A stretch of 64,000 bases of DNA from Lewinella sp. IMCC34183. Its GTDB lineage: Bacteria; Bacteroidota; Bacteroidia; Chitinophagales; Saprospiraceae. The notes under the pieces are model-generated. The model was not told the origin of the DNA. It worked only from the letters and a program-made list of their open reading frames with translations, and searched no databases. Below, piece after piece: positions 52,078 through 59,987 of the stretch. The stretch spans positions 434,001-498,000 of the forward strand of contig NZ_QMEM01000002.1 in assembly GCF_003390915.1 (NCBI RefSeq). Reading direction: 5' to 3'. The translations under genes and the position numbers were made by a program. Numbering within the stretch: position 1 is the first letter of the stretch; each line of letters begins with the position of its first letter.

Positions 52078-52766
52078 ATCGACCCGAGGCCGCCGTCCAT
52101 CCCGATAACCTGCCCGGTCACGAAGGCCGCGCGGTCGCTCAGCAGGAAGGTGGCCATGGCAGCTACCTCCTCCGGGGTGCCCACCCGCTGCAGGGGGTGC
52201 CGCTTTGCGGATGCCTCACGCTTGTCGTCGCTGCTGAGCAGCTTCTCGGCGAGGGGCGTATCCGTGAGCGAGGGGGCAATAGCGTTGACCCGCACGGCTG
52301 GTGCGTACTCGGCCGCGAGGCTTCGCGTCAGGCCTTCCACCCCTCCCTTAGCCGCGGCTACGGCGGCGTGGAAGGGCATTCCGCGCTGTACGGCCACCGT
52401 CGAAAAGAGCACCACCGAGGCCGTCGCCGCGCTGCGCTTCAGCGCCCGCTCGGCCGCCTGCAGACAGCGTACCGCCCCCACCACGTTGAGCTCGAAGGCG
52501 GTGCGGAAGGCCTCCGGCTTGAGGCTGCGGAAGGAACGCAGATCGATGTTGCCGGGGCAGTAGACCAGTCCGTCCAGGGTATCCGGCACGGCAGCCCCGA
52601 GGTCGGCGGCATCGTCGGTGACGTCCAGGGCGGTGAAGGTGACGGAAGCCGGGAGATCACGGGAGGAACGCGCCCAAACGTGTACCTGGTGGTCTTCGGT
52701 CAGGAGTTGGGTGACGAGGGCGCGGCCGATGCCGGAGGAGCCGCCGATGATGAGGTAGGTTGCCAT
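52074..52766 (-). CDS. SDR-family oxidoreductase lacking the canonical Tyr
   Basis: A 230-residue short-chain dehydrogenase with the nucleotide motif GGSSGIGRAL (about 7-16), an NVVGAVRCLQ segment and the C-terminal VTGQVIGMDGGLGSI. The catalytic YxxxK position reads VAAAK (HAAVAAAKGGVEG), so the usual Tyr is Val. The preceding Ser (VLFSTVA) is kept. A related subset with H-A-x-AAAK is known to me among Bacteroidota SDRs, so this may be a natural variant. Substrate unknown. It lies downstream of HU but is separated by a terminator. Confidence 0.82.
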   Translation of the reverse strand: MATYLIIGGSSGIGRALVTQLLTEDHQVHVWARSSRDLPASVTFTALDVTDDAADLGAAVPDTLDGLVYCPGNIDLRSFRSLKPEAFRTAFELNVVGAVRCLQAAERALKRSAATASVVLFSTVAVQRGMPFHAAVAAAKGGVEGLTRSLAAEYAPAVRVNAIAPSLTDTPLAEKLLSSDDKREASAKRHPLQRVGTPEEVAAMATFLLSDRAAFVTGQVIGMDGGLGSI

Positions 52767-52777
52767 AGGTGGGGGAT

Positions 52778-52819
52778 TAAAATACGTCGACCCGACTGGC
52801 GGGGCCGGTCGGGTCGACG
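52778..52819 (-). terminator. Rho-independent terminator of the HU gene
   Basis: CGTCGACCCGAC (52785-52796) and GTCGGGTCGACG (52808-52819) form a perfect 12-bp stem with an 11-nt loop. On the minus strand the stem is followed by TATTTTAA. It lies 29 bp after the HU stop. Confidence 0.75.
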
Positions 52820-52847
52820 AGTAAAGCCGTGTCTTCCGGGAAAAACC

Positions 52848-53120
52848 CTAGTTGACCGACTCGCTGAGTTTTTTGCCAGGCTTGAACTTGACGACGTTCT
52901 TAGCGGCGATCTGAATGGTCTCGTTGGTGCGGGGGTTGCGACCCTCACGTGCCGGCCGGTTGTTGACCGAAAACGTACCGAAACCTACCAGGCTGACGCT
53001 ATCCTCGCTCTTGAGCGCGTCTTCAATGCTGGCGAGGGTGGCGCTCAGGGCGCTTTCGGCTTGATCTTTGGTGAGTCCGGATTTGTCGGCGATGGCCGAT
53101 ACGAGTTCTCCTTTATTCAT
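52848..53120 (-). CDS. HU family DNA-binding protein
   Basis: A 90-residue nucleoid protein: MNKGELVSAIADKSGLTKDQ, GFGTFSVNNRPAREGRNPRTNE (two halves; the beta arms with the conserved Pro) and the C-terminal KNVVKFKPGKKLSE. Length and order are standard for HU. It bends and compacts DNA. Single gene with its own terminator downstream; a TAATTTAC string upstream on the minus strand may be the -7 element. Confidence 0.97.
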   Translation of the reverse strand: MNKGELVSAIADKSGLTKDQAESALSATLASIEDALKSEDSVSLVGFGTFSVNNRPAREGRNPRTNETIQIAAKNVVKFKPGKKLSESVN

Positions 53121-53245
53121 TGGAATGGGAATTTGGAATGTTAAAAAACGGCAACCCGGAGTCGCCGCCTGAATTTGGGTTCGTTAGGTAAATTAGGGCA
53201 CGCATCGAGCGTGGCACCTTCGTTCCTAGTTAGCGGTACAAACGT

Positions 53246-53413
53246 ATGAAAAAGCTCAGTGTTTATCCTGTTTTCCTTATTTTACTAGGGTTTGCGCTGC
53301 TTTTTTCCAGCGCCTGCAGCCGAAAATCCGGCTGTGGCGTCCTCGACAAGACCACCCAGACCAAAAAGGCGAAGCGCCTGGCCGGCAAGCGCGACCTCTT
53401 TGGCAACCGCTAG
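53246..53413 (+). CDS. 55-residue small lipoprotein
   Basis: ATG at 53246, TAG at 53411. The product has a basic N-terminus (MKKLSVYPVF), hydrophobic core (LILLGFALLFSS), a lipobox SSAC with Cys24, then a short Lys/Arg-rich mature part with two further Cys residues and the tail AGKRDLFGNR. Small Bacteroidota lipoproteins with a Gly-Cys and a basic 'GK..LF' end are a recurring type. Function unknown. Its last 4 bases overlap the end of the convergent glycosyltransferase gene. Confidence 0.75.
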   Translation: MKKLSVYPVFLILLGFALLFSSACSRKSGCGVLDKTTQTKKAKRLAGKRDLFGNR

Positions 53414-54399
53414 CGGGCCTGCCGCTCGGCCCTGACGGCCCCCTCCAGGGGCGTGGCGGCTACCGGCTCCCCTGACCGCGTTATCTCCCGGATCCGGTAC
53501 GGACGCTTGCCCTGGCTTTCGTAATAGGTACGCATCAGCACCTCCACCACGATGCCCACCGTGATCAGCTGCACGCCCGCCAGGATAAGCATGGCGCCGA
53601 GGATCAGCAGGGGCTTGCCCCAGATGTCCTGCCCCAGCAGCTTCAGCAGCAGCAAGTACAGGTTGATGAGTGCTCCCGCCGCGAATAGCGCGAGTCCCGC
53701 CTGGGCAAACAGGTGCATGGGTTTGCGCAGGTATTTCTTGAGAAAGACCATCAGCAGCAGGTCGCTGACCACCTTGAAGGTGCGCCCGATCCCGTACTTG
53801 CTCTCACCGAACCGCCGCGCGTGGTGCTTCACCGGTACCTGCGTGATCCGCGCCCCATCCAGGCTGGCCAGTACGGAGATGAAGCGGTGCAGCTCACCGT
53901 AAATCCCTAACTCCTTGGCGGTATCCGCCCGGAATACCTTGAGGGCGCATCCGTAGTCGCGCAGGTGTACCCCGCTCAGGTTCCGGATGATCCAGTTGGC
54001 GATGCGGCTGGGCAGCTTGCGGTTTACGCGACCGTCCTGCCGGTTCACCCGCTCGCCCACCACTACGTCCCAGCCGCGGTCGCGCACCAGCTCGAGCATG
54101 GCCGGCAGGTCGGAGGGGTCGTTCTGCAGGTCGCCGTCCATCGTGGCGATGTACCGGCCGCGCGCCACGTCGATGCCCGCCATCAGGGCCAGGCTTTGTC
54201 CATAGTTCTGGCGCAGCTCCACGACTACCAGGCGCGGGTCCGGCAGGGACTGCAGAAGCTGGACGGATCCATCGGTACTCCCGTCGTCCACGTATACGAT
54301 CTCGTACTCCATCCCGCGCAGGGCAGCGTGGAGCTGACCGATGAGCGGCTCGATGTTCTCGCGTTCATTAAGGATGGTAACTACGACGGATAGCTGCAC
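53410..54399 (-). CDS. Family 2 glycosyltransferase (undecaprenyl-/dolichyl-phosphate type)
   Basis: A 329-residue GT2 enzyme starting LSVVVTILNERENIEPLIG. The nucleotide-sugar site is VYVDDGSTDGS and the metal DxD site ATMDGDLQNDPSD. RKLPSRIANWIIRNLSGVHL and RRFGESKYGIGRTFKV are characteristic of ArnC/DPM1-like transferases. Two C-terminal membrane helices (about 235-255 and 265-290) anchor it. It probably loads a sugar onto a polyprenyl phosphate for export. Separated from the upstream minus-strand gene by 58 bp. Confidence 0.88.
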   Translation of the reverse strand: MQLSVVVTILNERENIEPLIGQLHAALRGMEYEIVYVDDGSTDGSVQLLQSLPDPRLVVVELRQNYGQSLALMAGIDVARGRYIATMDGDLQNDPSDLPAMLELVRDRGWDVVVGERVNRQDGRVNRKLPSRIANWIIRNLSGVHLRDYGCALKVFRADTAKELGIYGELHRFISVLASLDGARITQVPVKHHARRFGESKYGIGRTFKVVSDLLLMVFLKKYLRKPMHLFAQAGLALFAAGALINLYLLLLKLLGQDIWGKPLLILGAMLILAGVQLITVGIVVEVLMRTYYESQGKRPYRIREITRSGEPVAATPLEGAVRAERQAR

Positions 54400-54457
54400 G
54401 ACGGGGACGTTGGCCGCACAAGGTACGATACCGGCGGCGCAGCCACCCCACTGCGGG

Positions 54458-55987
54458 TTACCGGCTGGTGGCCAGGGTGACGCCGAGCAAACCGCGGCGT
54501 ACGCGACCGGCCGCGTCCCGGTGGGTGACGACTACGCGGTAGTTCCCCGCGTCATCCGTCGGCGGAAGGTCGATGACCATCCGCCCGCCGCCCGTGGTGC
54601 CGGTCTGCCAGAGCAGCAGCGGAGACAGGCGCGGCCGACCGTCCGCCGGTGCCGGGAAGGGCTGGGCAGTTTGTAAGCCCTGCAGGGTCAGCAGGTTTGC
54701 CGCGTCGTCGGCCGGCAGGTCGGTCACCGGCCGGATACGGTCGATCTGCACCACGCCCTGGCTACCCAGGGCCGGGAACAGCTCGCGCAGGTTGCGGTTA
54801 CCGTAGTAGAAGGCCACGCGCTCCACCGTGGCGGGCGATAGCTTGGCCACGTAGTTGGCATCGCGCGTCAGGCGACCGTCCACGATGAACAACGGCGTCT
54901 CGGTGAAGAACCGCTGGGAGGGGGCGTTGTACAGCCGAGCCTCGTAGCCATCGCGGCGGTCGCGGTACCGCAGTTCGCCCGCTACTTCCCGAAAGAAGGT
55001 ATACAGGTCCGGGAACGCCTTGTAGTTCTGCACGTCGTAGGCCTTGCTCGCCGTCAGGTCGCGCCGTTCCACGGGGGGCGGCAGCGCTTCCAGCGGCGTC
55101 TCTACGGTCTGGTACAGCTGGTAGATCTTGCGGCGGCGGTTGCTGAGGTCCAGATAGGCAAGTACTTCTTCCGTGAGGGGGGGCGACTCGTCCAGCGCGG
55201 GCAGCTCCGCCGCGTTCATCCGGGGCCGTGGCTGCTGGTCGGTAATGCTGATCACCTGTACCTCCCGCTCTCCCCGAAAATCTGGTAATTCCAGCAGGTA
55301 GCGGCCCTCGGCGTCCGACTTGCTGAAGTACGTCGCGAAGGTCGTATTGTCGAATACCGGCAGCAGACCTACCCGGACCGGAGCACCGCCTTCCGCCTCC
55401 GTCAGCACCCCTCCGTAAAAGAGCGTATCGACGTAGCCCTGCGCGCCCGTCACCGCCTCGCTCGCCAGCGTCGGATCATCTCCGCACACCGAGGCGTTAT
55501 AGACCGCCACGCTGTAGGCTCCCGCCGGTGCGTCGGCTACGACGATTTGTCCACCGGTCAGTTCCAGGCCCAGGTCCCCGGTTGCCTCGTCCGCCCCGCC
55601 CCTGCGCGCCGCCGCCGCCTCCGCGGAGCGATCGGCCACGCTGTATACGGCGTGGCGGTACTGGCCGAGATCGGCCACCCCACCGTCGGCGGTCAGTGTC
55701 GTAAAGCCCAGTCGGTAATAGCCCGTCGGCAGGTCGTAGCCCCAGCGGTAGTGTCCGCTCACCGTACCGGCTTCGGCGCGGAGGAAAAAGTAGTCCCGCT
55801 CCCGCCCGTCGGGCCCGAATACCCCTACGCGCACCGTCGCCGGAGCCGGGGCGGGCAGGTACAGGCTGAACCAGGCCACTTCACCGCTGGCGTGGTAGGG
55901 CCGGTCGAGGTGCAGGGTCGACGCGCCGGTCTGGGCGGCCAGGGACGAGAGGGTAAGCAGCACCAGCAGGGGCAGGAAGAAGCGCAT
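54458..55987 (-). CDS. MG2-domain plus plug-like protein without a barrel
   Basis: The start at 55987 gives MRFFLPLLVLLTLSSLAAQ, a signal peptide. The 509-residue product begins with an MG2-like sandwich (about 20-115: LHLDRPYHASGEVAWFSLYL and GYDLPTGYYRLGFTT), followed by a second beta region (about 130-260) and a C-terminal segment (about 340-445) resembling a TonB plug (PLFIVDGRLTRDANYVAKL, ERVAFYYGNRNLRELFPALG, GVVQIDR) but with no barrel after it. It lies 10 bp after the DUF4249 gene in an STN-TonB receptor operon. Probably a periplasmic or surface accessory of the receptor; no known function. Confidence 0.6.
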   Translation of the reverse strand: MRFFLPLLVLLTLSSLAAQTGASTLHLDRPYHASGEVAWFSLYLPAPAPATVRVGVFGPDGRERDYFFLRAEAGTVSGHYRWGYDLPTGYYRLGFTTLTADGGVADLGQYRHAVYSVADRSAEAAAARRGGADEATGDLGLELTGGQIVVADAPAGAYSVAVYNASVCGDDPTLASEAVTGAQGYVDTLFYGGVLTEAEGGAPVRVGLLPVFDNTTFATYFSKSDAEGRYLLELPDFRGEREVQVISITDQQPRPRMNAAELPALDESPPLTEEVLAYLDLSNRRRKIYQLYQTVETPLEALPPPVERRDLTASKAYDVQNYKAFPDLYTFFREVAGELRYRDRRDGYEARLYNAPSQRFFTETPLFIVDGRLTRDANYVAKLSPATVERVAFYYGNRNLRELFPALGSQGVVQIDRIRPVTDLPADDAANLLTLQGLQTAQPFPAPADGRPRLSPLLLWQTGTTGGGRMVIDLPPTDDAGNYRVVVTHRDAAGRVRRGLLGVTLATSR

Positions 55988-55997
55988 GGTAACGGGA

Positions 55998-57107
55998 TTA
56001 GTAGGCCCAGAAGGTCGGTTGGTCGAGGCTCGCACCGAAGTACCGAAGGCAGTCGTCGCAAACGGTGGGCGGCGGCGGCGGGTTCATGGACTGGGGTAGC
56101 GGGCAGTAGTAGTTGGGACTGTCTGCCTCGGCCCGGGAAATCCCGACCCGGGCCGGGCGGGTGTTCGCCGTGTAAAAGAAGCCGAAAACGTTGGAGGTAT
56201 TACCGTTCACGTCGATGACGTTCCCCACCACCGGACCCGGCGGGCTACCGAAAATGCTCTCTTCCTGGTCGGCGATCTGCTCGATCTGCTCGAAGTAGGT
56301 GAAGGCCTCCCGGCTGATGGCCAGCTGATTGGCGGTCGTGTAGTTACCCTCCGCGTAGGCGAAGTTCTTCGGGACCGTCAGCAGGGGATAGCCCGCGACC
56401 GACCCGCCCGCCACGTCGCGACCGTCCAGCAGCAGTACCTGGTTGTTGGCCCGCAGCTGATTGACGTAGCAGGTCGTGGAGATAAAGGAGGGCTGTCCGC
56501 TTTCGCTGCGGCTGTCGGTCAGTGCGAAATCCACCTCGATCTCGTACCGCAGTTGTGCGGGGCTCCCGTCGGCGTTAGAAGTTGGGGTGCTCAGTTCATA
56601 CTGTACCGAGGGTATGACGACGGGCGTACCGGCCGGCGTCAGCCCGTCGACGTCCACGAAGGAGTACGTAAGTTCGGTAGGGGTCAGCGCTTCCTGCAGC
56701 ACGTCGAATTCGGAAGCGTAAGCCTCGTCCGCCCCCTCCTCGATCAGTACCCGGTAACCGAGCCCTGGCCGGATGGCCATGTCGGGATTATTTAGCCCGA
56801 TGGGTGACCGGTAGGCGCCGTCGCGGTAGGGCAGCGCCAGCTTCTGCCCCTCCGAGTTCTCCAGCGTCACGCGGGCGGTGACCACCCGCTCGGGCAGGTT
56901 GGAGCTGAACTGGAACAACCGCTCCAGGTTGATCTCCACGTTGGCATCGTCCGCGGTCACGAGCAACCGCCCGCGCAGCACGATGCCCTCGGGCAGGTCG
57001 TCGGCCTGTTTCAGGTCGATCTCGTCCACGCAGCCGAACAGCAGGAACGCCAGCAGCAGCAGGGCGGGCACGCGGGTGCAGCGTAAGTCGAATAGGGCGG
57101 GGCTCAT
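55998..57107 (-). CDS. DUF4249 family lipoprotein
   Basis: A 369-residue lipoprotein; lipobox LLFGC (Cys near residue 26) then VDEIDLKQADDLPEGIVLRG, the DUF4249 opening. Typical strands follow (ARVTLENSEGQKLALPYRDG, YRVLIEEGADEAYASEFDVL). The start overlaps the receptor stop (57104-57107, ATGA), so the two are translationally coupled. Its partner receptor carries an STN domain, unlike the pair at 45-48 kb. The MG2/plug-like gene follows 10 bp later. Confidence 0.87.
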   Translation of the reverse strand: MSPALFDLRCTRVPALLLLAFLLFGCVDEIDLKQADDLPEGIVLRGRLLVTADDANVEINLERLFQFSSNLPERVVTARVTLENSEGQKLALPYRDGAYRSPIGLNNPDMAIRPGLGYRVLIEEGADEAYASEFDVLQEALTPTELTYSFVDVDGLTPAGTPVVIPSVQYELSTPTSNADGSPAQLRYEIEVDFALTDSRSESGQPSFISTTCYVNQLRANNQVLLLDGRDVAGGSVAGYPLLTVPKNFAYAEGNYTTANQLAISREAFTYFEQIEQIADQEESIFGSPPGPVVGNVIDVNGNTSNVFGFFYTANTRPARVGISRAEADSPNYYCPLPQSMNPPPPPTVCDDCLRYFGASLDQPTFWAY

Positions 57108-59812
57108 CGGGTTTCAATATTGAGGGTGATGGCGGGGAAGACCGTACCGAGTACGGCCAGCCGGTTGGCTACGTTGGTTTGGTCGGGCGTCTGGGTATAG
57201 TACACGGAGAAGGCATTCTTGCGGGCGTAGACGTTATAGATCGACACGGTCCAGCTGGTCTGCAGCGTCTGCTTCTCGTTGTAGCTTTTGCCGAGGGTAT
57301 AGGCCAGGTCCAGGCGGTGGTAGTCCGGGATCCGTACGCTGTTGCGGTCCGAATACACCGGCACGAGCAGTCCGTTGTCCACCCGGTAGTTGCCCACGGG
57401 GGCGGTGATGGGCCGGCCGGTGCCGTAGGTGAAGTTGGCCGTCAGGGTGTTCCGCTGGTTTGGGTTCCAGTTGAGGGTCAAAACCAGGTTGTGGGGCTTG
57501 TCGAAGTTGGAGGGATAGTAATTCCCGGCGTTGATGCCCGGCACGCGGCGCTCGGTGCGCGAGAGGGTGTAGCTCACCAGGCCGTTGATCTGCCCCACTT
57601 TCTTCTTGCCGCTGAGTTCGAGTCCGTACGCCCGGCCCTCACCGACGCGGATCTCCGTCTCCAGCTGAGGGTTGACGGTCACGTCGGCGAAGTCGCGGTA
57701 GTCCCACAGTTGATCGATCTCGCGGGCGTAGAGTTCCGCCCCCAGCTCCACGTTGTTATTATCGAGGTTGAGGAAGTAGCCCAGCGAGACGTTGTGCGAG
57801 AGGAAGGGCGGGATGTAGCCCGTGCTGAGCTGAAACTGGGAGTTCGGCGTCGGCGAGGCGCTGAGGTAGATCTGGTTGAGGTACTGCACCGTCCGCGAGT
57901 AACCCGCCCGCAGCGACCCCGTACGGCCGACGCGGTAGCGGGCGCTTAGGCGGGGCTGCAGGTGGCTGTAGTCCGCAATCGTTTCGCCCTCCCCGTACTC
58001 CACCGTGCCGGTTTCGTTGCCGAGGCGGGGGATGCCGTCCGTGTATTCGGTGACCGTCTGCGCACCCAGGAAGCGGTAGTTGGTGTAGCGCAGCCCCGCC
58101 CGGAATCCGAACCGCTCGGACACCCGCACATCGGCCTCGGCGAAGGCGCTGCTCTCAACGCCGGTTTCGTCGGACAGGGAGCGGGTCTGCACCACCGACT
58201 CCTCCCCCTGCGGCGTGCGCTCGCCGGGATTGACCACGTAACGGTCGATCTCCAGGCCGCCGGACAGCTGCACGTCATCCGATACCGCGTAGGTCAGGTG
58301 GGGCTTCACGATCAGGTAATTGACGCCGGTAGCCAGCACTTCTCCCGTCAGGGCACCGAGGTCGGTCTGTTCGCTGTCGTACTGGCTGTACGCTACCCCG
58401 ATCCGCCCGTAAAAGCGATCGCTGAAGATGTGGTTGTACTCCCCCTGCCCGAGCAGCGTCCGGTAGCGGAAGCCGAAGGTATTGTTGTAGGTGAAGCGGT
58501 CCTCGGAGCCGTAGCCGGACAGGGAAAGGGTCCCCGCCTCCCCGATGCGCTGCGTCAGGCGGAGGTTACCGTCCACGAAGAAGGCGGAACTGTTCTTCAC
58601 GTTGTCCTGGTTCGACAGGCCGAGTACCCAGCCGGTATAGCTGCTCCGCACCCCGGCGATGAAGCTGCTCTTGTTCTTGGCCAGCGGGCCCTCCAGCATC
58701 ACCCGCCCCGTCACGGGCCCGATACCCGCCTTTACGCGCAAGTGGTCGAAGTTGCCGTCCCGCTGTTGCACGTCCAGGACCGAGGCCAGCCGCCCCCCGA
58801 AGCGGGCCGGCATGTTGGCCTTGTACAGGTCGACGCTCTTGAGCAGGTCGGCATTATAGGTGGAGAAGAAGCCGAGCGCGTGGCTGGAATTGAGCAGTAC
58901 GCCGTAGTCCTGCAGCAGCAAGTTCTGGTCGATCTCGCCGCCCCGGACGTTGAATCCGGTCGCCCCCTCCCCGATGGTACTGACACCGGGATTGAGCAGG
59001 AGCGCCTTGACCACGTCGGTCTCTCCCATAAAGGTGGGGAGCTTCTCCAGCTGCCCCAGGTCGAGGCGCTGCACGCCGGCCTGTACGCGCCCTACGTTGA
59101 CGTCGGCCGCCTGCTCGGTGACCACGACCTGCTGCAGGTCGGTGGCGGCGGCGTCAAGATTGATGTCGTAGGTACCGCTGCCGTTGAGCCGTATGTCCCG
59201 TTCCTGCCGGCCGTACCCTACGTAGCCGATCAGGAGGCGGTAGGCGCCTGGGGGCAGGTCGAGGGCGTAGTGCCCTTCGGCGTCGGTGGTGGTCGCGGTG
59301 GGGTTGTCCTCTACCTGGATGGTCGCACCGATGATGGGGTCCGCGCCGTCGGTGACCGTCCCGGTAAGGCGGGCCGCGCCGTCGGCGCCGAGGGTTTCAA
59401 AGCTGCCCACCGTCGCCGGCCCGCGGTCGGCCTCCGCGGCCTGCTCGGCGTCGATCTGCTCGGCCACCGCTGCATAGTAAGCGGCGTCGAATTCCGTACC
59501 GATCACCGTCTTCGGCCCGACAACGTATACATCTCGGTAGGGGACGAACGACAGATCGGTCCCCTCCAGCACGGCTTCCAGCGCCTCGCGGGGCGTCGCG
59601 TCGCTGAGGGAAAGCGATACGGTGCCCTCCGGCAACTGCTCCGCCTGCCAGAAGATGCGCACCCCGGCGGCGGTTTCGATCCGGCGGAACGCCTCGGCCC
59701 GCGAGAGGGGTCCGCTTTCCAGGCGAATGCCGGCGTCGGGGCTTTGTGCCGACAGGGGTCCCCCCAGAAACGCGATCAAAGAGAACAAATACAGCGAATA
59801 TTTCATTTCCAT
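57104..59812 (-). CDS. STN-domain TonB-dependent receptor
   Basis: A 902-residue receptor. Met at 59812 or 59806 (MKYSLYLFSLIAFLGGPLSA) starts the signal peptide. An STN domain (about 27-105: LSRAEAFRRIETAAGVRIFW and PREALEAVLEGTDLSF) precedes a carboxypeptidase-like domain (about 150-235), a plug (about 255-345, GFNVRGGEIDQNLLLQDYG) and a barrel. The STN domain is normally a contact point for FecR-like anti-sigma signalling, but no FecR or sigma gene is adjacent. Partners DUF4249 and the MG2/plug-like protein follow in one operon. Substrate unknown. Confidence 0.9.
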   Translation of the reverse strand: MEMKYSLYLFSLIAFLGGPLSAQSPDAGIRLESGPLSRAEAFRRIETAAGVRIFWQAEQLPEGTVSLSLSDATPREALEAVLEGTDLSFVPYRDVYVVGPKTVIGTEFDAAYYAAVAEQIDAEQAAEADRGPATVGSFETLGADGAARLTGTVTDGADPIIGATIQVEDNPTATTTDAEGHYALDLPPGAYRLLIGYVGYGRQERDIRLNGSGTYDINLDAAATDLQQVVVTEQAADVNVGRVQAGVQRLDLGQLEKLPTFMGETDVVKALLLNPGVSTIGEGATGFNVRGGEIDQNLLLQDYGVLLNSSHALGFFSTYNADLLKSVDLYKANMPARFGGRLASVLDVQQRDGNFDHLRVKAGIGPVTGRVMLEGPLAKNKSSFIAGVRSSYTGWVLGLSNQDNVKNSSAFFVDGNLRLTQRIGEAGTLSLSGYGSEDRFTYNNTFGFRYRTLLGQGEYNHIFSDRFYGRIGVAYSQYDSEQTDLGALTGEVLATGVNYLIVKPHLTYAVSDDVQLSGGLEIDRYVVNPGERTPQGEESVVQTRSLSDETGVESSAFAEADVRVSERFGFRAGLRYTNYRFLGAQTVTEYTDGIPRLGNETGTVEYGEGETIADYSHLQPRLSARYRVGRTGSLRAGYSRTVQYLNQIYLSASPTPNSQFQLSTGYIPPFLSHNVSLGYFLNLDNNNVELGAELYAREIDQLWDYRDFADVTVNPQLETEIRVGEGRAYGLELSGKKKVGQINGLVSYTLSRTERRVPGINAGNYYPSNFDKPHNLVLTLNWNPNQRNTLTANFTYGTGRPITAPVGNYRVDNGLLVPVYSDRNSVRIPDYHRLDLAYTLGKSYNEKQTLQTSWTVSIYNVYARKNAFSVYYTQTPDQTNVANRLAVLGTVFPAITLNIETR

Positions 59813-59987
59813 CGGACGTTGGGGTGTCGTAAGACTTTACCCAATAAACGGAGAATTAATGTGGTGTTAAACCACCTCCCCCCGGGCCGGACGTTCAACC
59901 AGCGGCTTCCGCCAAACATTACTATAACTACCGTGGGGTCCCTCCGACAATTGAGAGGCTTATCCGGCGGTTTTTAAAAGAAAACCT

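Noticed and set aside
57962-59977. 671-residue plus-strand open frame opposite the STN-TonB receptor
   Set aside because: Antisense shadow; the receptor's plug, STN and barrel motifs are all on the minus strand.
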